Positions 45,356 to 56,430 are shown, numbered from the stretch's first letter. The stretch is 64,000 nt of DNA from Persicaria tinctoria (GCA_037127255.1 JBANSL010000012.1:19726615-19790614), one strand, 5' to 3'. Translations and numbers: made by a program. Notes: generated from the letters alone by a model not told the origin.

Positions 45356-46310
45356 GAAAAAAAAAAAACAAAACAAAAAACTGTTGATGCACAGGGGGGC
45401 ACAGGGGGCGCGCATGAGAGGAGGGGGGCACGCAGGAGGGGCACAAGGGTGTTGTATAGTTTGCTAATTTTTCCCAAACTTTGTATAGTTTGCTAATTTG
45501 GCCAACTTATTTGTATAGTTTGCAAACTGTCCCTTAAATAAATTGGTGGACAATTAGTTAATTTCACCATTTAAAATGTTATGTACGCCTATTTTCTTAT
45601 ATATAAAAAAGACTCAATTGCTTTCATTAAAAATTTTGGGTTGTTTGATATAAAACTACATAACGTAAATGGAATGGAAACAAATTTTAGAGGTTGAAAT
45701 ATATTGTAGAGAAGTTTTATGAGTTTAAATGAGAGAAGAATGCTCATTTTTCATGAAAAATATGGACAATGAATAATTATTAGAGAATCATAGAGGATAT
45801 GGTTAACTCCTTGTGCCAAATGAGTGATTTTTTTTGGGTAAAAAATGAGTGATTTAAAAGAGTGAAATAAGACAAATTTTGTATGAAAAAAATAAAAGAT
45901 GAGAGTAATGATTAAAATTTCTAACAATGTACAAATAGATTACATTCATCTCGTTTCTTTTTATCTTTTCAAATTTTATACCAAACTATCCTTATTTTTA
46001 ATCGAGCTATATTAGTTTAACTTATAGTTGGATAAAGTTGAAATATACTCCATTTGTTCGTTTTTAATTGACTTTTTATATTTATGCATGTTTTTAAAAG
46101 TGATAAAGACTATAAAATATTTATTTTTTAATATTATCATACTTATTAATAATAATTAGTATAATATTATTAAATCTCAAGTTAAAACGATCGGTGAAAT
46201 TTTACCATAACATCCTTAAACTTTACCATTACAAGAAAAGCCATAATTTAACATTCAAGCTCTACCAAGATTTTAGCCACATTGCCCAATCAATTATACA
46301 TTCTTTGCAC

Positions 46311-48014
46311 CTAATGAATCTTCCCACTCAATGCACCACCCTCCTCCCTCCCCGGAGCCGGCGTCTTCGCCAACACCGGCAGCGGCGGAATACTCTGCTC
46401 ATTCCTGAAGAAGTTGTGAGGATCCACCTTCGTCTTAATCCCCACCAACCGATCGAAATTGGCCTTATAGTACCTCACACCCCAAGAACTCGCCCTTACG
46501 AAATTGGAGCTCCCGTTCTTGTCATTCTCCCCCAAATCCAAGTCTCTATAGTTCACATACGCCTCTCTCGGAAACATCGAAACGTACCGCGCCATGTAGT
46601 CGTACACCCTCCTTATCCACGCCATGTTCTTAGCCGTGACGCCCTCATCCGCGTCCGTCCACGACACCACGTATTGGATCATGTACTTGGTCCCTTTCCG
46701 GTGCGGAAACGGGATCTTGGTCTCCAGCACCCGCCCCATCATGCCTCCGTACATGTTCCATATCATCACCGAAAATGCGCTATCGTCCGCCTCCTCGAAC
46801 CGGGCCCACAGCCCGTCTATACCGCTCTTCGGTATCGCGGTCCTAACATAGTCCGACTTCGCCTTGAAGTAACTTACCGGGAACAACGACTGCCCTTGTA
46901 ACAATACTGACGGGTTGGTCCCGTTAGGGTATCCGGCTATGTATAGGACCGACTCGATCCACGTCATCTCGGTGCAGTCCTTGGGTCCTAGACCGAGCTC
47001 CGGGAGCTCCTTTGCCGTGATTTTGAGGAGCTCCTTAGCTCGGCCGAGGAACAATCCCTGGAAAGTCCCTTGCACGGTTTTGGTGCCATTCGCCTTCATC
47101 GGCGAGATGGAGATTCGGATGAAGAGACGGTCGTCGACGGATTCCGCGACTTGTTGCCACTTGTAGGCGACATTTGTTAGCCCTTGTTCGGTTGTTTTGG
47201 AGACCGAGAACGTCGTCACGGTAGCCGAGACTTCGACGAGCTGAACCTTCCACGCGAGGATGATGCCGAAGTTGCCACCGCCGCCGCCTCTCAAGGCCCA
47301 AAACAAGTCCTCTCCCATGGAATGCCGGTCGAGAATGCGTCCATTGACATCGACGAATCGGACGTCGAGGGCATTGTCGGCGCCAAGGCCGTACTTCCTC
47401 ATCATAGGCCCGTAGGCGCCTCCGGTGATGTGCCCTCCGATGCCTAAGCTAGTACAAAGGCCGGCAGGGAAGCCATGGATGGGGCTTCGTTCGGAGATTC
47501 GATAGTAGAGCTCGCCGATGGTGGCGCCCGCCTCGACCCAGGCGGAGTTGCGGTCGATGTCGATGGAGATCGAGCGGAGCTTGGACATGTCGAGGATGAG
47601 GAAGGGCTGGTCCATCTCGGAGGCGTAGGAGACGCCCTCGTAGTCATGGCCGCCGCTGCGGGTGCGGAGGTGGAGGCCGAGGTGCTTGGTGCATAGGACG
47701 GCGGATTGGACGTGGGAGTAGGCCGTGGGGAGGAAGATGAGTCGGGGCTTTCCGACGGAGGGGGTTAGGTATCGGAGGTTCTTGGCGGTGGAGTTGAGGA
47801 TGGTGGAGAAGGAGGCGTTGGAGGGGGAGAAGCAAGCGGAGGTGAAGGCGGCGGAGCTGGAGGCGAGGTCGTCGGAGTGTTGGGATAGGCATTGGATGAA
47901 GGCCTCTCGGAGGAGGTCGGAATCCGACGACCGGGAGTGGATGAAGGCGATTGAAAGGAGGAGGAAGAATGGAGCTAGCAAGAAACGCGATGGAATGGGA
48001 GTGGGAGGAAACAT
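46311..48014 (-). CDS. BBE-like FAD-linked oxidoreductase, complete, 567 residues
   Basis: This is an intronless 567-codon gene of the berberine-bridge-enzyme-like family, secreted flavoproteins that oxidise alcohols, sugars or alkaloid precursors using covalent FAD. Residues 1-28 form a signal peptide. The FAD-binding domain (about 85-260) has RSGGHDYEG, where His-123 is the expected 8-alpha-histidyl attachment site, and GLCTSLGIGGH, where Cys-187 is the expected 6-S-cysteinyl site, so bicovalent FAD is predicted. The C-terminal BBE domain includes [20 protein letters not shown] and [15 protein letters not shown]. Cys-41 and Cys-108 fit the conserved N-terminal disulfide. The usual K-x-Q catalytic motif reads M445-I-Q447. 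The substrate cannot be predicted. The C-terminal tail after residue 545 is longer than usual. Two broken copies of its 3' end lie at 8859 and 38636. Confidence 0.95.
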   Translation of the reverse strand: MFPPTPIPSRFLLAPFFLLLSIAFIHSRSSDSDLLREAFIQCLSQHSDDLASSSAAFTSACFSPSNASFSTILNSTAKNLRYLTPSVGKPRLIFLPTAYSHVQSAVLCTKHLGLHLRTRSGGHDYEGVSYASEMDQPFLILDMSKLRSISIDIDRNSAWVEAGATIGELYYRISERSPIHGFPAGLCTSLGIGGHITGGAYGPMMRKYGLGADNALDVRFVDVNGRILDRHSMGEDLFWALRGGGGGNFGIILAWKVQLVEVSATVTTFSVSKTTEQGLTNVAYKWQQVAESVDDRLFIRISISPMKANGTKTVQGTFQGLFLGRAKELLKITAKELPELGLGPKDCTEMTWIESVLYIAGYPNGTNPSVLLQGQSLFPVSYFKAKSDYVRTAIPKSGIDGLWARFEEADDSAFSVMIWNMYGGMMGRVLETKIPFPHRKGTKYMIQYVVSWTDADEGVTAKNMAWIRRVYDYMARYVSMFPREAYVNYRDLDLGENDKNGSSNFVRASSWGVRYYKANFDRLVGIKTKVDPHNFFRNEQSIPPLPVLAKTPAPGREEGGALSGKIH

Positions 48015-48056
48015 GGTGGGTAATTGACTTTGGATAGTAAGTATTCAATCAAGGGG

Positions 48057-48065
48057 TATTTATAA
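48057..48065 (-). promoter_or_regulatory. TATA box of the complete BBE-like gene
   Basis: The minus strand reads CTTATAAATA, about 45 bp before the ATG at 48014, giving a short predicted 5' UTR. Confidence 0.55.
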
Positions 48066-48394
48066 GGTTACATGAAAGGGGGTGGTTAGCAACATATATC
48101 AACCACATTTCCAATTATCTGCCGACCAAAAAAAAAATTCATTTCCAATTATCTAGTCTAGGTAGGGTTTGACCTGGTTTGAGAGGTCAAGTTGTGCGCA
48201 CTCGATCTTTTTCTGATTACATCGGGAGAGTGTTTCTGAGTGACTCCAACATAGGCTTGAACACATAACACACCACAGGGACAAGTAAAACACACGATAT
48301 AAAGTGATTAGGAAAAAAATCAAAAACAAGAAGCATGGTGTAAAAACGGGGTGGGGAAAGGATACGATCTTTGTCAAATCCTTTGCAACCCAAC
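48066..48394. other. Promoter-side intergenic DNA of the BBE-like gene
   Basis: No gene is supported. It is probably the upstream region of the BBE-like gene plus the 3' UTR of the RTE fragment that follows. Confidence 0.4.
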
Positions 48395-48620
48395 CTAATT
48401 CTCTCTGACATGAATGATGCTCCTCCACTGCATCCTATCCCTAACAATGTTCTCTAATCACCTCATTTCAACTTTTTTTTGATCTTCCTCTACGTCGTTG
48501 TACTCTGTCAATATCCAAACTGTCACATCTATGCAATGACGCACTCGGATCCCTCCTCTGCATATGAACAAACCAACGAATATGCATTGATTTAGTGTTT
48601 GAAAAGGGGTGGTTAAGATT
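48395..48620 (-). mobile_element. RTE-type LINE fragment, ORF2 C-terminus
   Basis: The minus strand reads IRWFVHMQRRDPSASLHRCD, SLDIDRVQRRRGRSKK, a stop, and further on VRDRMQWRSIIHVREN with a stop at 48395-48397. This is the same region of RTE ORF2 as in 12652-13158. It is degenerate. Confidence 0.7.
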
Positions 48621-49633
48621 GAAAAGTATGCATTGATTAAGTGTATATATAAGCATTTATGTATTTTTTAAAATAATAATAATTTGGGTAACGTTGCAAG
48701 CTCTGATGGATTAGCCCCTCCTCCATAAAAGAATTTCTAGATCTGCCACTGCAAACGAGACTCTGTATCCGCCACCAATTTGCGATCTCTGAAGATGCGA
48801 AGATAGGTAACCACATCAAATGACTGAAACAGTAGCAACGCGTTCGAAATAGCCATTTCAATATGTCATAGACACTTCTGGATGAGTTGATAATTATAGG
48901 GTTATCTCCCTTGACCATGATACGCATGTGATCCCCAACTTTTGTGCCACTTTGAGCCTAAGAAGAAAACCAGAAGTTTCCGTCTCAGAAATTGCAATCA
49001 ACTACATAATCATTGTAGTCTCGCATCATAAATATTCCTGCTAAAACCTCTCATGAACCAAGCTTAAAGACATCGAAATTCATTTTATACGTCACTTCGA
49101 AATCTACACTAATCAACAACAAAACAATTACAACAAATAAGGGGAACAACATATAGGGTATAAGTTTACTCAAAAAAAAAACACATAGGGTATAAGAGCA
49201 TTTATATATGCTTTAAGGAAATTTTAGGAAAATAATCTTTTTATAAAAAAAAAATTGAAAAGGATTAATTAATGAACGTACTTTTGAGCACTTTTAACGT
49301 TAAGATCGATTTTCATTTCGCCTACTCGAGGCAATTAATGGGTAATGTTGATATGGTGACTTAAAGTGACGTAATGCAAATGTCATTATTACGTAAAAAA
49401 TATATGTAGTCCAGTATTTCAGTTTGTTGAATTTGATTTTTTATTATTTTGTTGAAATAATAAGACATTTTCTGTGTATGTGGGCCTATTAGATATGACA
49501 CATAGTATTGTACAGAATGAAGTGGCACAGTGGCTGCCTGCACTTACTCCCAATTAGGATGGAGGAAGACGTTTTTGTGTTTTTTCTCAAAAGCTATTGG
49601 CTACTTTGTTGGAGGATTTAGGTCATTAGTCTG
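48621..49633. other. Intergenic, with a possible hAT end at about 48710-48757
   Basis: On the minus strand CAGTGGCAGATCTAGAAATT resembles the terminal repeat of the family at 50223-52711; no partner end was located. The rest is AT-rich without genes. Confidence 0.35.
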
Positions 49634-49641
49634 AATGGAAG

Positions 49642-50020
49642 TAGGGGTGTTATGTGAGATAAGCTACTCGGTTCGGCTCGTATAAAACTCGATTCGAGCT
49701 CGTTTATTTTCTAAACAAGTCGAGTATGAGCACATTTTTAAGCTCGGTCCAAAGCTCGGCTCGTTCGAATTAAACTCGAATAGCTCGAATTTTATGAAAT
49801 TTCTAAAATTTTCTTAAAGTTATTGTATAATGAGCAAGTAGAATTGCCTAAAGCTCGAAAAAAGCTCGGCTCGAGCTCGCTCATTTCCTAAACGAGCCGA
49901 ATATGAGCACATTTTTAAGCTCGAGTCAAAATTTAGGCTCGGCTCGAGCTCGTTCATATTCTAAATGAACTAAATATGAACAAGTAATACCCGGCTCGTT
50001 CGGCTCGAATAACAGCCCTA
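49642..50020. mobile_element. Non-autonomous hAT element (GAGCTCG-rich), second copy
   Basis: A perfect 8-bp duplication AATGGAAG (49634-49641 and 50021-50028) flanks it. Ends are TAGGGGTGTTAT and, inverted, TAGGGCTGTTAT. The 379-bp interior repeats GGCTCGAGCTCG-type motifs. Same family as 13763-14282. Confidence 0.9.
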
Positions 50021-50028
50021 AATGGAAG

Positions 50029-50214
50029 TGCATGTGTTTCATCAGGGAAAAAAAAAAGAAAACCTACAAGTTCGTGGTGGGAGGAGTCTAGCTAACTGAA
50101 ACTTTCCTAAAACGGTCGAGGTTATTTATATTATGGAATTAAAGAGCCAATACCAAATATACTGAACTACCAGACTCAAACACAGCCACACAGGTTACTT
50201 TCATAGGGTAGTTA
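50029..50214. other. Short intergenic stretch
   Basis: Nothing recognised. Confidence 0.4.
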
Positions 50215-50539
50215 CAGGAAGGCAAGGGCGGATTCTCTTTAGGGTCAGCGGTGGCCGTCGCCGCCCAATTAAAAATAAATTTATTATACGTATTGCTCTC
50301 GTCAATAGCTTCGATTTGATATATTATAAGCTCAAATCCGACACTTGAGTAAAAAGTTATAAATATTTTAAGACAGAACAGATATAAATTAGTTTTCATA
50401 TCATTTACCAAATTGATATACTTTTATCGTAATTATCATTTGTTAAAGTTCGTAACTTAATACTATAATTAAACCCGAAAATTTCAAATTAGTATATTAT
50501 GTTAAAATATTTGAAAATCGTGAAATAAAGTATATACGA

Positions 50540-52600
50540 TTTTTTTTTGATAAGGTAAAGATTTGGGTGGGGTCAGGCCATGTTGTACCACCATCCAAAG
50601 ACATCCTTGTGGATGAAAACGCGCAGAGCATGTCAGCAAGGAGGTATCGCGTGTGCGTTGTGTGGACTAGACGCGCGATCCCGTCGGCGGTCGAGTTCAC
50701 CTCCCGGAAGACATGGCTGAATTGCACCCTAGAAAAATGTTAGAGTAGGAGCAGGGTGTCAGAAATCAGCATCTCGATCTCCCACGGGCAACACCACAAA
50801 CCTCACAAACAATTGATGACGGTCAAGTTGTCGCCTTCAATCATGATGTTGGGCAGTCGGAGCTCCTTTGCCTTGGCAATGCCTCCTCTGATCGTCAGAG
50901 CCTCTACAGCTAATGTTGAGATGTGTCCACATTTGGAGTTGCCACACTCAATGACTATCCCACTGTGGTCCCTAATAATGAAACATGCAGAAGCTTCACC
51001 CGAAGATAGTTTGGATCCATCAAAATTAATTTTGAAAGATCCCTCATCTGGTTTGCTCCATCTCAAATTTCTTCTTCTCCGTGGTTGAGTTGTCCGAGTT
51101 TTCTGGTTGTGGCATGTGGACTCCTCTTCAAAGGTCAATTTGGAGTTAGCCCAGTTCCGTAGTTGTTTTTTGGTATAATTCTCCATAGTATGTATGAATG
51201 TCGTATTGAGGTTTTCAAATACTTGTCGATTCCTGCTTGTCCATAGGCTCCACCATGTCGTTGCAAGTCTTCCTTTCTACTCGTGGTTGAATTTAGTAAA
51301 AATTTCACATAAAATGTTTTTGATCGATTTGTTTCTAGTGTCAATTTCTCGAATCACTTTTTCAATGTTTGGGTCAATTTTGTGAATCAGTTGTAGGGTG
51401 TGGTTGCCTTCGGTAAAGAGATGGATTGAGCTTTCATCCGTTCGATCACACAAAGCGCAAGAAAATTAGACATAAATAATGCCTTTGTTTGCTAGTCTGG
51501 TTTTCGTCGGGATTCTATCTAGTGCGAGTTTCCAGATGGAGTTTTTGACTTTCGGAAATGTGTCTAGGGTCCATATCCATGTCGTGTACGTCACTACTTT
51601 CTTCCGTGTTTTGCTTTGTGATGTGTGCTAGGGCACTTGCCGTGTTGAACCAACCATTTTTACTTGGTTTCCAGTATTGTATGTCTTCTATTTCGTGTTC
51701 TGGTATGTAGATGTTATCGATCTTGTTGACCACATCCATCGGGAGGATGTTGGATAGTTCATCAATATTCCATTTCTTGTTGATGTCGATGTATTTTTCC
51801 GCCTTGTCATTTTCGTTGATTGTGATATTGGGATGTTGTCGACCTTGTAGTGGTTTTCCGTCTAGCCAGATGTCTTTCTAAAAATTGATCGTCTTCCCAT
51901 TTCCTATTACAAAATTCTTCTTTTAGTTCCATTAGTTTCGGAAACTCCCTCTCGACCTAGTCGGGGAAAGGGAGCGTACAATGAGACCCCCAGACCCTGC
52001 TCTAAGCGGGATAAACTGGGCTTGTTGTTGTTGTTGTTGTTTTGTAGTTTGGCCCATTGTCAAGATGAGTTACCTTTTCGTTGGTATTCAAGGAGGGGGG
52101 TTTCTTTCAAATATTTTTCTTTGATCACTTGGACCCACGGGTTACATGACTCTGCTAAGATTTTCCAAAACAATTTCATTTGTAGTGCTTTGTTCATATC
52201 TTTTGTTTTATATATTCCTGCGCCTCCCAATCATTTCTGTTTGCACACTTTGTCCCAACCAATAAGGGGGGAAATGATTGGTCTTTGTTCCAGAAGAAGC
52301 ATCTGTTTATTTTGTCAAGTTTTTTATGGATTGTTGTGGGGAGCATAAAATTTTGCATGATATTATTTGGTTTAGTTGCCAGGTTTGATCTTATTAGGGT
52401 CGCCCTTCCTTCTTGTGAAAAGGAGTTGACTTTCCATTTCGTGAGTTGTTGTATGGTTTTGGTTACTGTTTCTTCAAATGTGGTTCGGTTGACTCGACCA
52501 TTGATAATTGGACAGCCGAGGTATTTGTCAAGTGCTAGTGCTATCTGGTTTGTGATATGGATCGTGCTTTGGATTAGTTTTTTTGTACTGTTTGACACTT
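50540..52600 (-). mobile_element. L1-type LINE, minus strand, degenerate
   Basis: A T run at about 50540 is the minus-strand poly-A. Going 5' to 3' on the minus strand: end of RT (LDKYLGCPIINGRVNRTTFE, FSQEGRATLIRSNLA, 52598-52194), zf-RVT region (YWKPSKNGWFNTASALAHIT, about 51690), RNase H (FKINFDGSKLSSGEASACFI, about 51040) and a C-terminus FREVNSTADGIARL (about 50700). Frameshifts separate these parts, and an RTE fragment is inserted at 51934-52044. The 5' end is truncated. Confidence 0.85.
51934..52044 (+). mobile_element. RTE LINE 3' tail inserted in the L1
   Basis: The sequence GAGACCCCCAGACCCTGCTC, AGCGGGATAAACTGGGC and a (TTG)n tail resembles the 3' end at 13080-13158, on the plus strand. 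It is a very short, 5'-truncated insertion. Confidence 0.65.
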
Positions 52601-52736
52601 TTGGGGTATGTTTTTATTGTAGTTACACATTTATAATATTGATGATTTTTTCGAAAAAATAAATTAGGGTTCAATTTTCTGCCCAACTAAGCGTTTCAGG
52701 ATCCACCACTGCGGGAAGGAGATATAAAAAAATAAT

Positions 52737-54090
52737 GGAAAAATAACCAAAAATAATATCAACTATCCATCGGGAACCAAAAATAATACGAACTTTTAAA
52801 TTGACAATTTCATGTATGAACTATCATCATATTAACCAAAAATAATACGGTTTTAAAATCCGGTGAAATTTCCGACCAAAATTGACACATGTACACCGAA
52901 GATGCAAGCTGTTCAAATTTTTTTGATACGTCATACCTCTACTTTATAATTATTTACATACAACCATCCTTTCTAGTTTTGGGGCAAAAATGTTAGGTTT
53001 TGATGTTTTTGGGTCAAAATGTTCGATTTTAAAATTTTGGGCAAAAACCCTTGCCACATACTATAGATCATCTTCAACCTTCCCAGTTCCCATCACCATG
53101 AAGCACATGAAGCCTGGACAGTGATGGTTGAGTGACGAAAAATCCAGATGCGAAGTGAGACAGCGTGTACGAAGTCGGATCTAAGATAACCTGGTGCTCC
53201 CTATGTCATCGACACTACCCCAAAGCAACCTCTTCCCCCGCTAATGTCACGACTGCGGCTAAGGTAACTCCTCTTCGTCGCCCGCCGGTGTCCCTAATAC
53301 CACCCTCAATCTCTACTTCGCCAGTGCATTCTCCTTCAACCTCAGGCTCTCCATCTCAGCTTGATTAATGACATCGTCTTCTTCCTCTCCACCACCCAAA
53401 TCATGAAAGTAGAAGATTGATGAACAGTAATGGAAAAAAAAAACCCAATTTGTGATTCCCTTCAAATCCAAATGAAACATCAAATTAAGATGGGGCTTTA
53501 ATTGGCGCATCTTCGCAGTTCAATTCCATTATGCAATTGTTGTGTAAGCTCAATTCAAATTACAACAACCCAAATTTTAGATCTAGGTTAATTTGGTTAT
53601 TTAAAGGTTGAAGGTTGAAGAACCCAAATTCACCTTCGGCTACAGTGACAAAATTTCAACCCATTAATTTACCTTTCTTTTTGCTCGAAATTTTCATCTT
53701 AGTCCGGTCAAGTATCCAAGAACAAAATCCCAAGATTTCAACCCTTTAATTTTTTTTAAGTTTCTTTTTTGTTCAAAATTTTTAAAACGGTACTTTTTTT
53801 GCCCAAAAGCAAGAGAGGGTTGTTGTGCGTAAATAAGTATAAAATATAGGTATGATGTCTCAATTTTTTTTTCATAGTTGGCATCTCGGGCGTACATCTG
53901 GCACAAATTTTTTTGCCAATTGGATCTCCGACTGCCAACTGGTCAAAATTGCCGGAAATTTCACTGGATTTTTAAACAGTATTATTTTTGGTTAATATGA
54001 TGATAGTTTATACATGAAATTGTCAATTTAAAAGTTCATATTATTTTTGGTTCATGATGAATAGTTGATATTATTTTTGGTTATTTTTCC
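52737..54090. mobile_element. TIR element (about 150-bp arms) with GC-richer cargo
   Basis: GGAAAAATAACCAAAAATAA begins the left arm, and its complement ends the right. Arms share TAAATTGACAATTTCATGTA and GGTGAAATTTCC-type phrases over about 150 bp. The interior (53090-53400) is GC-richer, with an open frame of 67 codons (53165-53368) that I cannot identify. No clean target duplication was found. The structure suggests a MULE-type non-autonomous element. Confidence 0.65.
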
Positions 54091-54279
54091 TTATGCTCTA
54101 TAGAAGGTTGTGGAGGGAGGGGTCAAACTGAAAGTAAAACGAGAGAAGAACCTTATTTTTAGAAGAAAAAAAAAAGCAACTCTTTTGGTTTCAGAAGAGA
54201 TTCTGGAATAAAAAAGCCAAAGCCAAATGTTTAGTGATTTGTACTTGTCTGACTTGTTCCACAAAAATCTTTTATTAAT

Positions 54280-55520
54280 TAATCGTATTTAGTTCTTTAT
54301 GTATATGTGCCGACAGCATAAAACTTGCATTGTATAGAGTGATTAGTTGTTAGATTTATGCAAATTAAAGTACGTCTTCCTTCTATAGATAAATTGTTTT
54401 TTTTTTTATGACGAGGAACCCACCGTTGGTGGCAAATCTCGGGCACGTGACCCAGCCGGCAAGAGTCACGCACCAGGTAAACCGGCTTGAGCCGACCGGC
54501 TCGACCCACTAGAAAGGAGCAAGGCAAACCTTGGATTTTAATTCAAGGAAAGGGGCGGAGGTAGAGATCGAACCCGAGACCTCCTGACATCTCTCGTTGC
54601 TCCCCACCAGTGAGCCACCCCGACTGGCGTTATAAATTGTTTGCTTTCCATTTGGATAATTTTGTTGTTTTGATTTAATCACAATATCTTCAAAACTTGT
54701 TTTATTTACTCTATTATTAATAATGGGACAACCTAGGTATTTTTCTAGGTCGATAGAGTTAGAAATTCCGAGATAATTTTGCAATTGGTTTTTTTGTTTG
54801 ATTTGAGATACTTTTGTTATTTGAAATGATGATTTTTAAAAGTTGACTTTTTGACCAAATATACAACAATACTCATCCAATACTTTTCTAATTTTAAACT
54901 GGAGGTTTAGTTAGCTATTGCAAATATAATCATATCATCTGCAAATGATAAGAATGGAATTTTAATTCCATTTTTTGTTAGGGATAAATCGGCATGTTTT
55001 TTGTTGTCATCGCATTCTTTTTATAATGTTATAGCCAACACTTACACTTCAAGAATGAATAGGAATGGTGACAACGGGTCTTCTTGCCTAAGACCTATAT
55101 GTGGTAAGAACAAATTTGTTGGTTCATTATTTATTAGGATCGAGAAGGAAACAATAGTAATGCATTCTCGAATCCAATTTAATATATTCACAAAGATATG
55201 GTGGAAACCGAAGTTACTTAGCACCTTAAGCACAAAATCCCACTCAATTATATCATAGCTTTCTTTATATCCAATTTGATTGTAATCCAACCTTCTAGGC
55301 CACGTTTATTTCTAAATGAGTTAAATACTTCATGAGCGAGGAGAACATTATCTTGTAGTGTTCTATTTGAGATAAACGCACCCTGTAGCCGATGAATAAG
55401 TTTCTGCATAGGCTAATAGGTCTAAAATAATGTTGTGCTTTTCTATGATGTTTGAGAACATCATCCTTTTGGTGATTATTTTTTATATGAACTTGTAAAT
55501 TGTTAAGCATAGGATAATAG
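54280..55520 (-). mobile_element. L1-type LINE reverse-transcriptase fragment
   Basis: On the minus strand, in order: a GAFISNRTLQDNVLLAHEVF-type segment (about 55390-55320), KESYDIIEWDFVLKVLSNFG, SILINNEPTNLFLPHIGLRQ and EDPLSPFLFIL (55290-55050), the FADD catalytic-site motif (about 54940), then YLGCPIINNRVNKTSFEDIV (about 54750). Many frame breaks are present. A SINE interrupts it at 54400-54631. Confidence 0.8.
54400..54631 (-). mobile_element. tRNA-derived SINE nested in the L1
   Basis: A perfect 11-bp target duplication ATAAATTGTTT (54389-54399 and 54632-54642) flanks about 232 bp. On the minus strand it carries Pol III promoter boxes: A box TGGCTCACTGG (54607-54617) and B box GGTTCGATCTC (54564-54574), 32 nt apart. 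It ends in a short A tail (T run at 54400-54407). It splits the L1 RT frame. Box spacing and tail are those of plant tRNA-derived SINEs. Confidence 0.85.
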
Positions 55521-55589
55521 GTCTAAAATGATTAGTCATACATGGATTGTTACATTTAGAGACAATTAGGTAATGAGATGATTCACATA

Positions 55590-56110
55590 TATGTTAAGGT
55601 TTGGGTAGGGTCAAATTATGCTGGGACCGCCACCAAAGAGCATCCTTTTAGATCAGGATACATAGCTCGTGTCGTTGAGGATGGGAGTGGTAGCCTGGTA
55701 TGGTGCGTCATCGTCAGTCGAGCAATTTGATTCGCCAATGTGTTGATTTTGCGAAAAGCATGCGAGATGACCACTGACTCGAACTGCTTTAAAGAGAAAA
55801 TAATGTCTGAGGTGATGATATCAATCTCCTATGGGCGGCTCCAACACCCCTTGGGTGATAATAATGACGATTTTCAGGTTGTCGCTCTCCACCAGGATTT
55901 TGTGAACTCTCCCAACCCTTCGAACCCCCGAGTTAAAGGCCTCTTGCTTCCGCAACTAGATTAAAAATGTGCTCACATGGGGTTCCGACACGAGTAATCA
56001 CCTCGTCAAGATGATCACGAATAATGAAGCCTATAGCAAAGAAACCATCCAGATTGTAGTTCCATCAAAATTGATTTTGAAGATACCTTGAGCCAGTTTC
56101 TGCCAAAAAA
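55590..56110 (-). mobile_element. L1-type LINE 3' part (RNase H end)
   Basis: The minus strand reads QGIFKINFDGTT (about 56090), a degenerate IIRDH..EVITRVG segment, and near the end a DPTQ-type motif like the L1 at 50540-52600. Frameshifted. It may be the 3' continuation of 54280-55520 rearranged, or a separate copy. Confidence 0.65.
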
Positions 56111-56139
56111 AATTTTGGTAAGTGCATTCAACTCCAACG

Positions 56140-56430
56140 CAAAATCCTATACATCTAGCCTCCACCAATGTTAAGGAGTGGATGGAGACAAATGTGCTGA
56201 TTCAAGCTACCAAGAAGCTTAAATCTAGACGTCAAGTTTATCAGAAGAAGCCTCTCTCAGGTTTTTGTAAGTTAAATTTTGATGGATTTGTAAAGCTTTC
56301 AGACTGATCATACATTGATTGTATTATTCGGGATGAGTTTGGTCAGGTGATTCATACCCTCCACCAAGAGGTACCCCCAACTCGATACTACAAGTTGAAG
56401 CTTTAACCTCTAAAGCATGTGAAAGAATGT
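56140..56430 (+). mobile_element. L1-type LINE RNase H fragment, plus strand
   Basis: The plus strand reads KKPLSGFCKLNFDGFVKLSD, a stop, SYIDCIIRDEFGQVIHTL: the start of an L1 RNase H domain. It is oriented head-to-head with the previous fragment. Confidence 0.6.

Larger units (their letters stand above)
41206..45533. mobile_element. Pack-MULE B, sister of element A, with nested L1 and hAT
   Basis: A perfect 9-bp target duplication TTAAATAAA (41197-41205 and 45534-45542) brackets it. The left end GAGAAAATTTGTGCCGAAGG matches element A. The right end repeats TTGTATAGTTTGCTAATTTG in inverted orientation to the left-end AATTAGCAAACTATACA. Removing the L1 (41292-43598) leaves about 2 kb. That contains a GC-rich segment (43670-44080) with a duplicated GATTGCAGAATTTCAAGCG, T-rich intron-like DNA and a GTCAGC minisatellite. 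There is no transposase and no identifiable captured gene. Confidence 0.8.
50223..52711. mobile_element. hAT element carrying a nested L1
   Basis: Ends CAAGGGCGGATTCTC and, inverted, CAGTGGTGGATCCTG; flanks CAGGAAGG (50215-50222) and CGGGAAGG (52712-52719) match in 7 of 8 positions. The internal phrase GTCAATAGCTTCGATTTGAT also occurs in the element at 19160-19847. An L1 (about 50540-52600) is inserted, so the element was originally about 0.4 kb. Confidence 0.7.

Noticed and set aside
45088..45477. 129-codon minus-strand frame, alanine/threonine-rich
   Set aside because: It is a translation of the GTCAGC minisatellite.
46194..46901. 235-codon open frame on the plus strand
   Set aside because: It is antisense to the intact BBE-like gene, and its Arg/Pro/His-rich peptide is what GC-rich coding DNA yields on the opposite strand.
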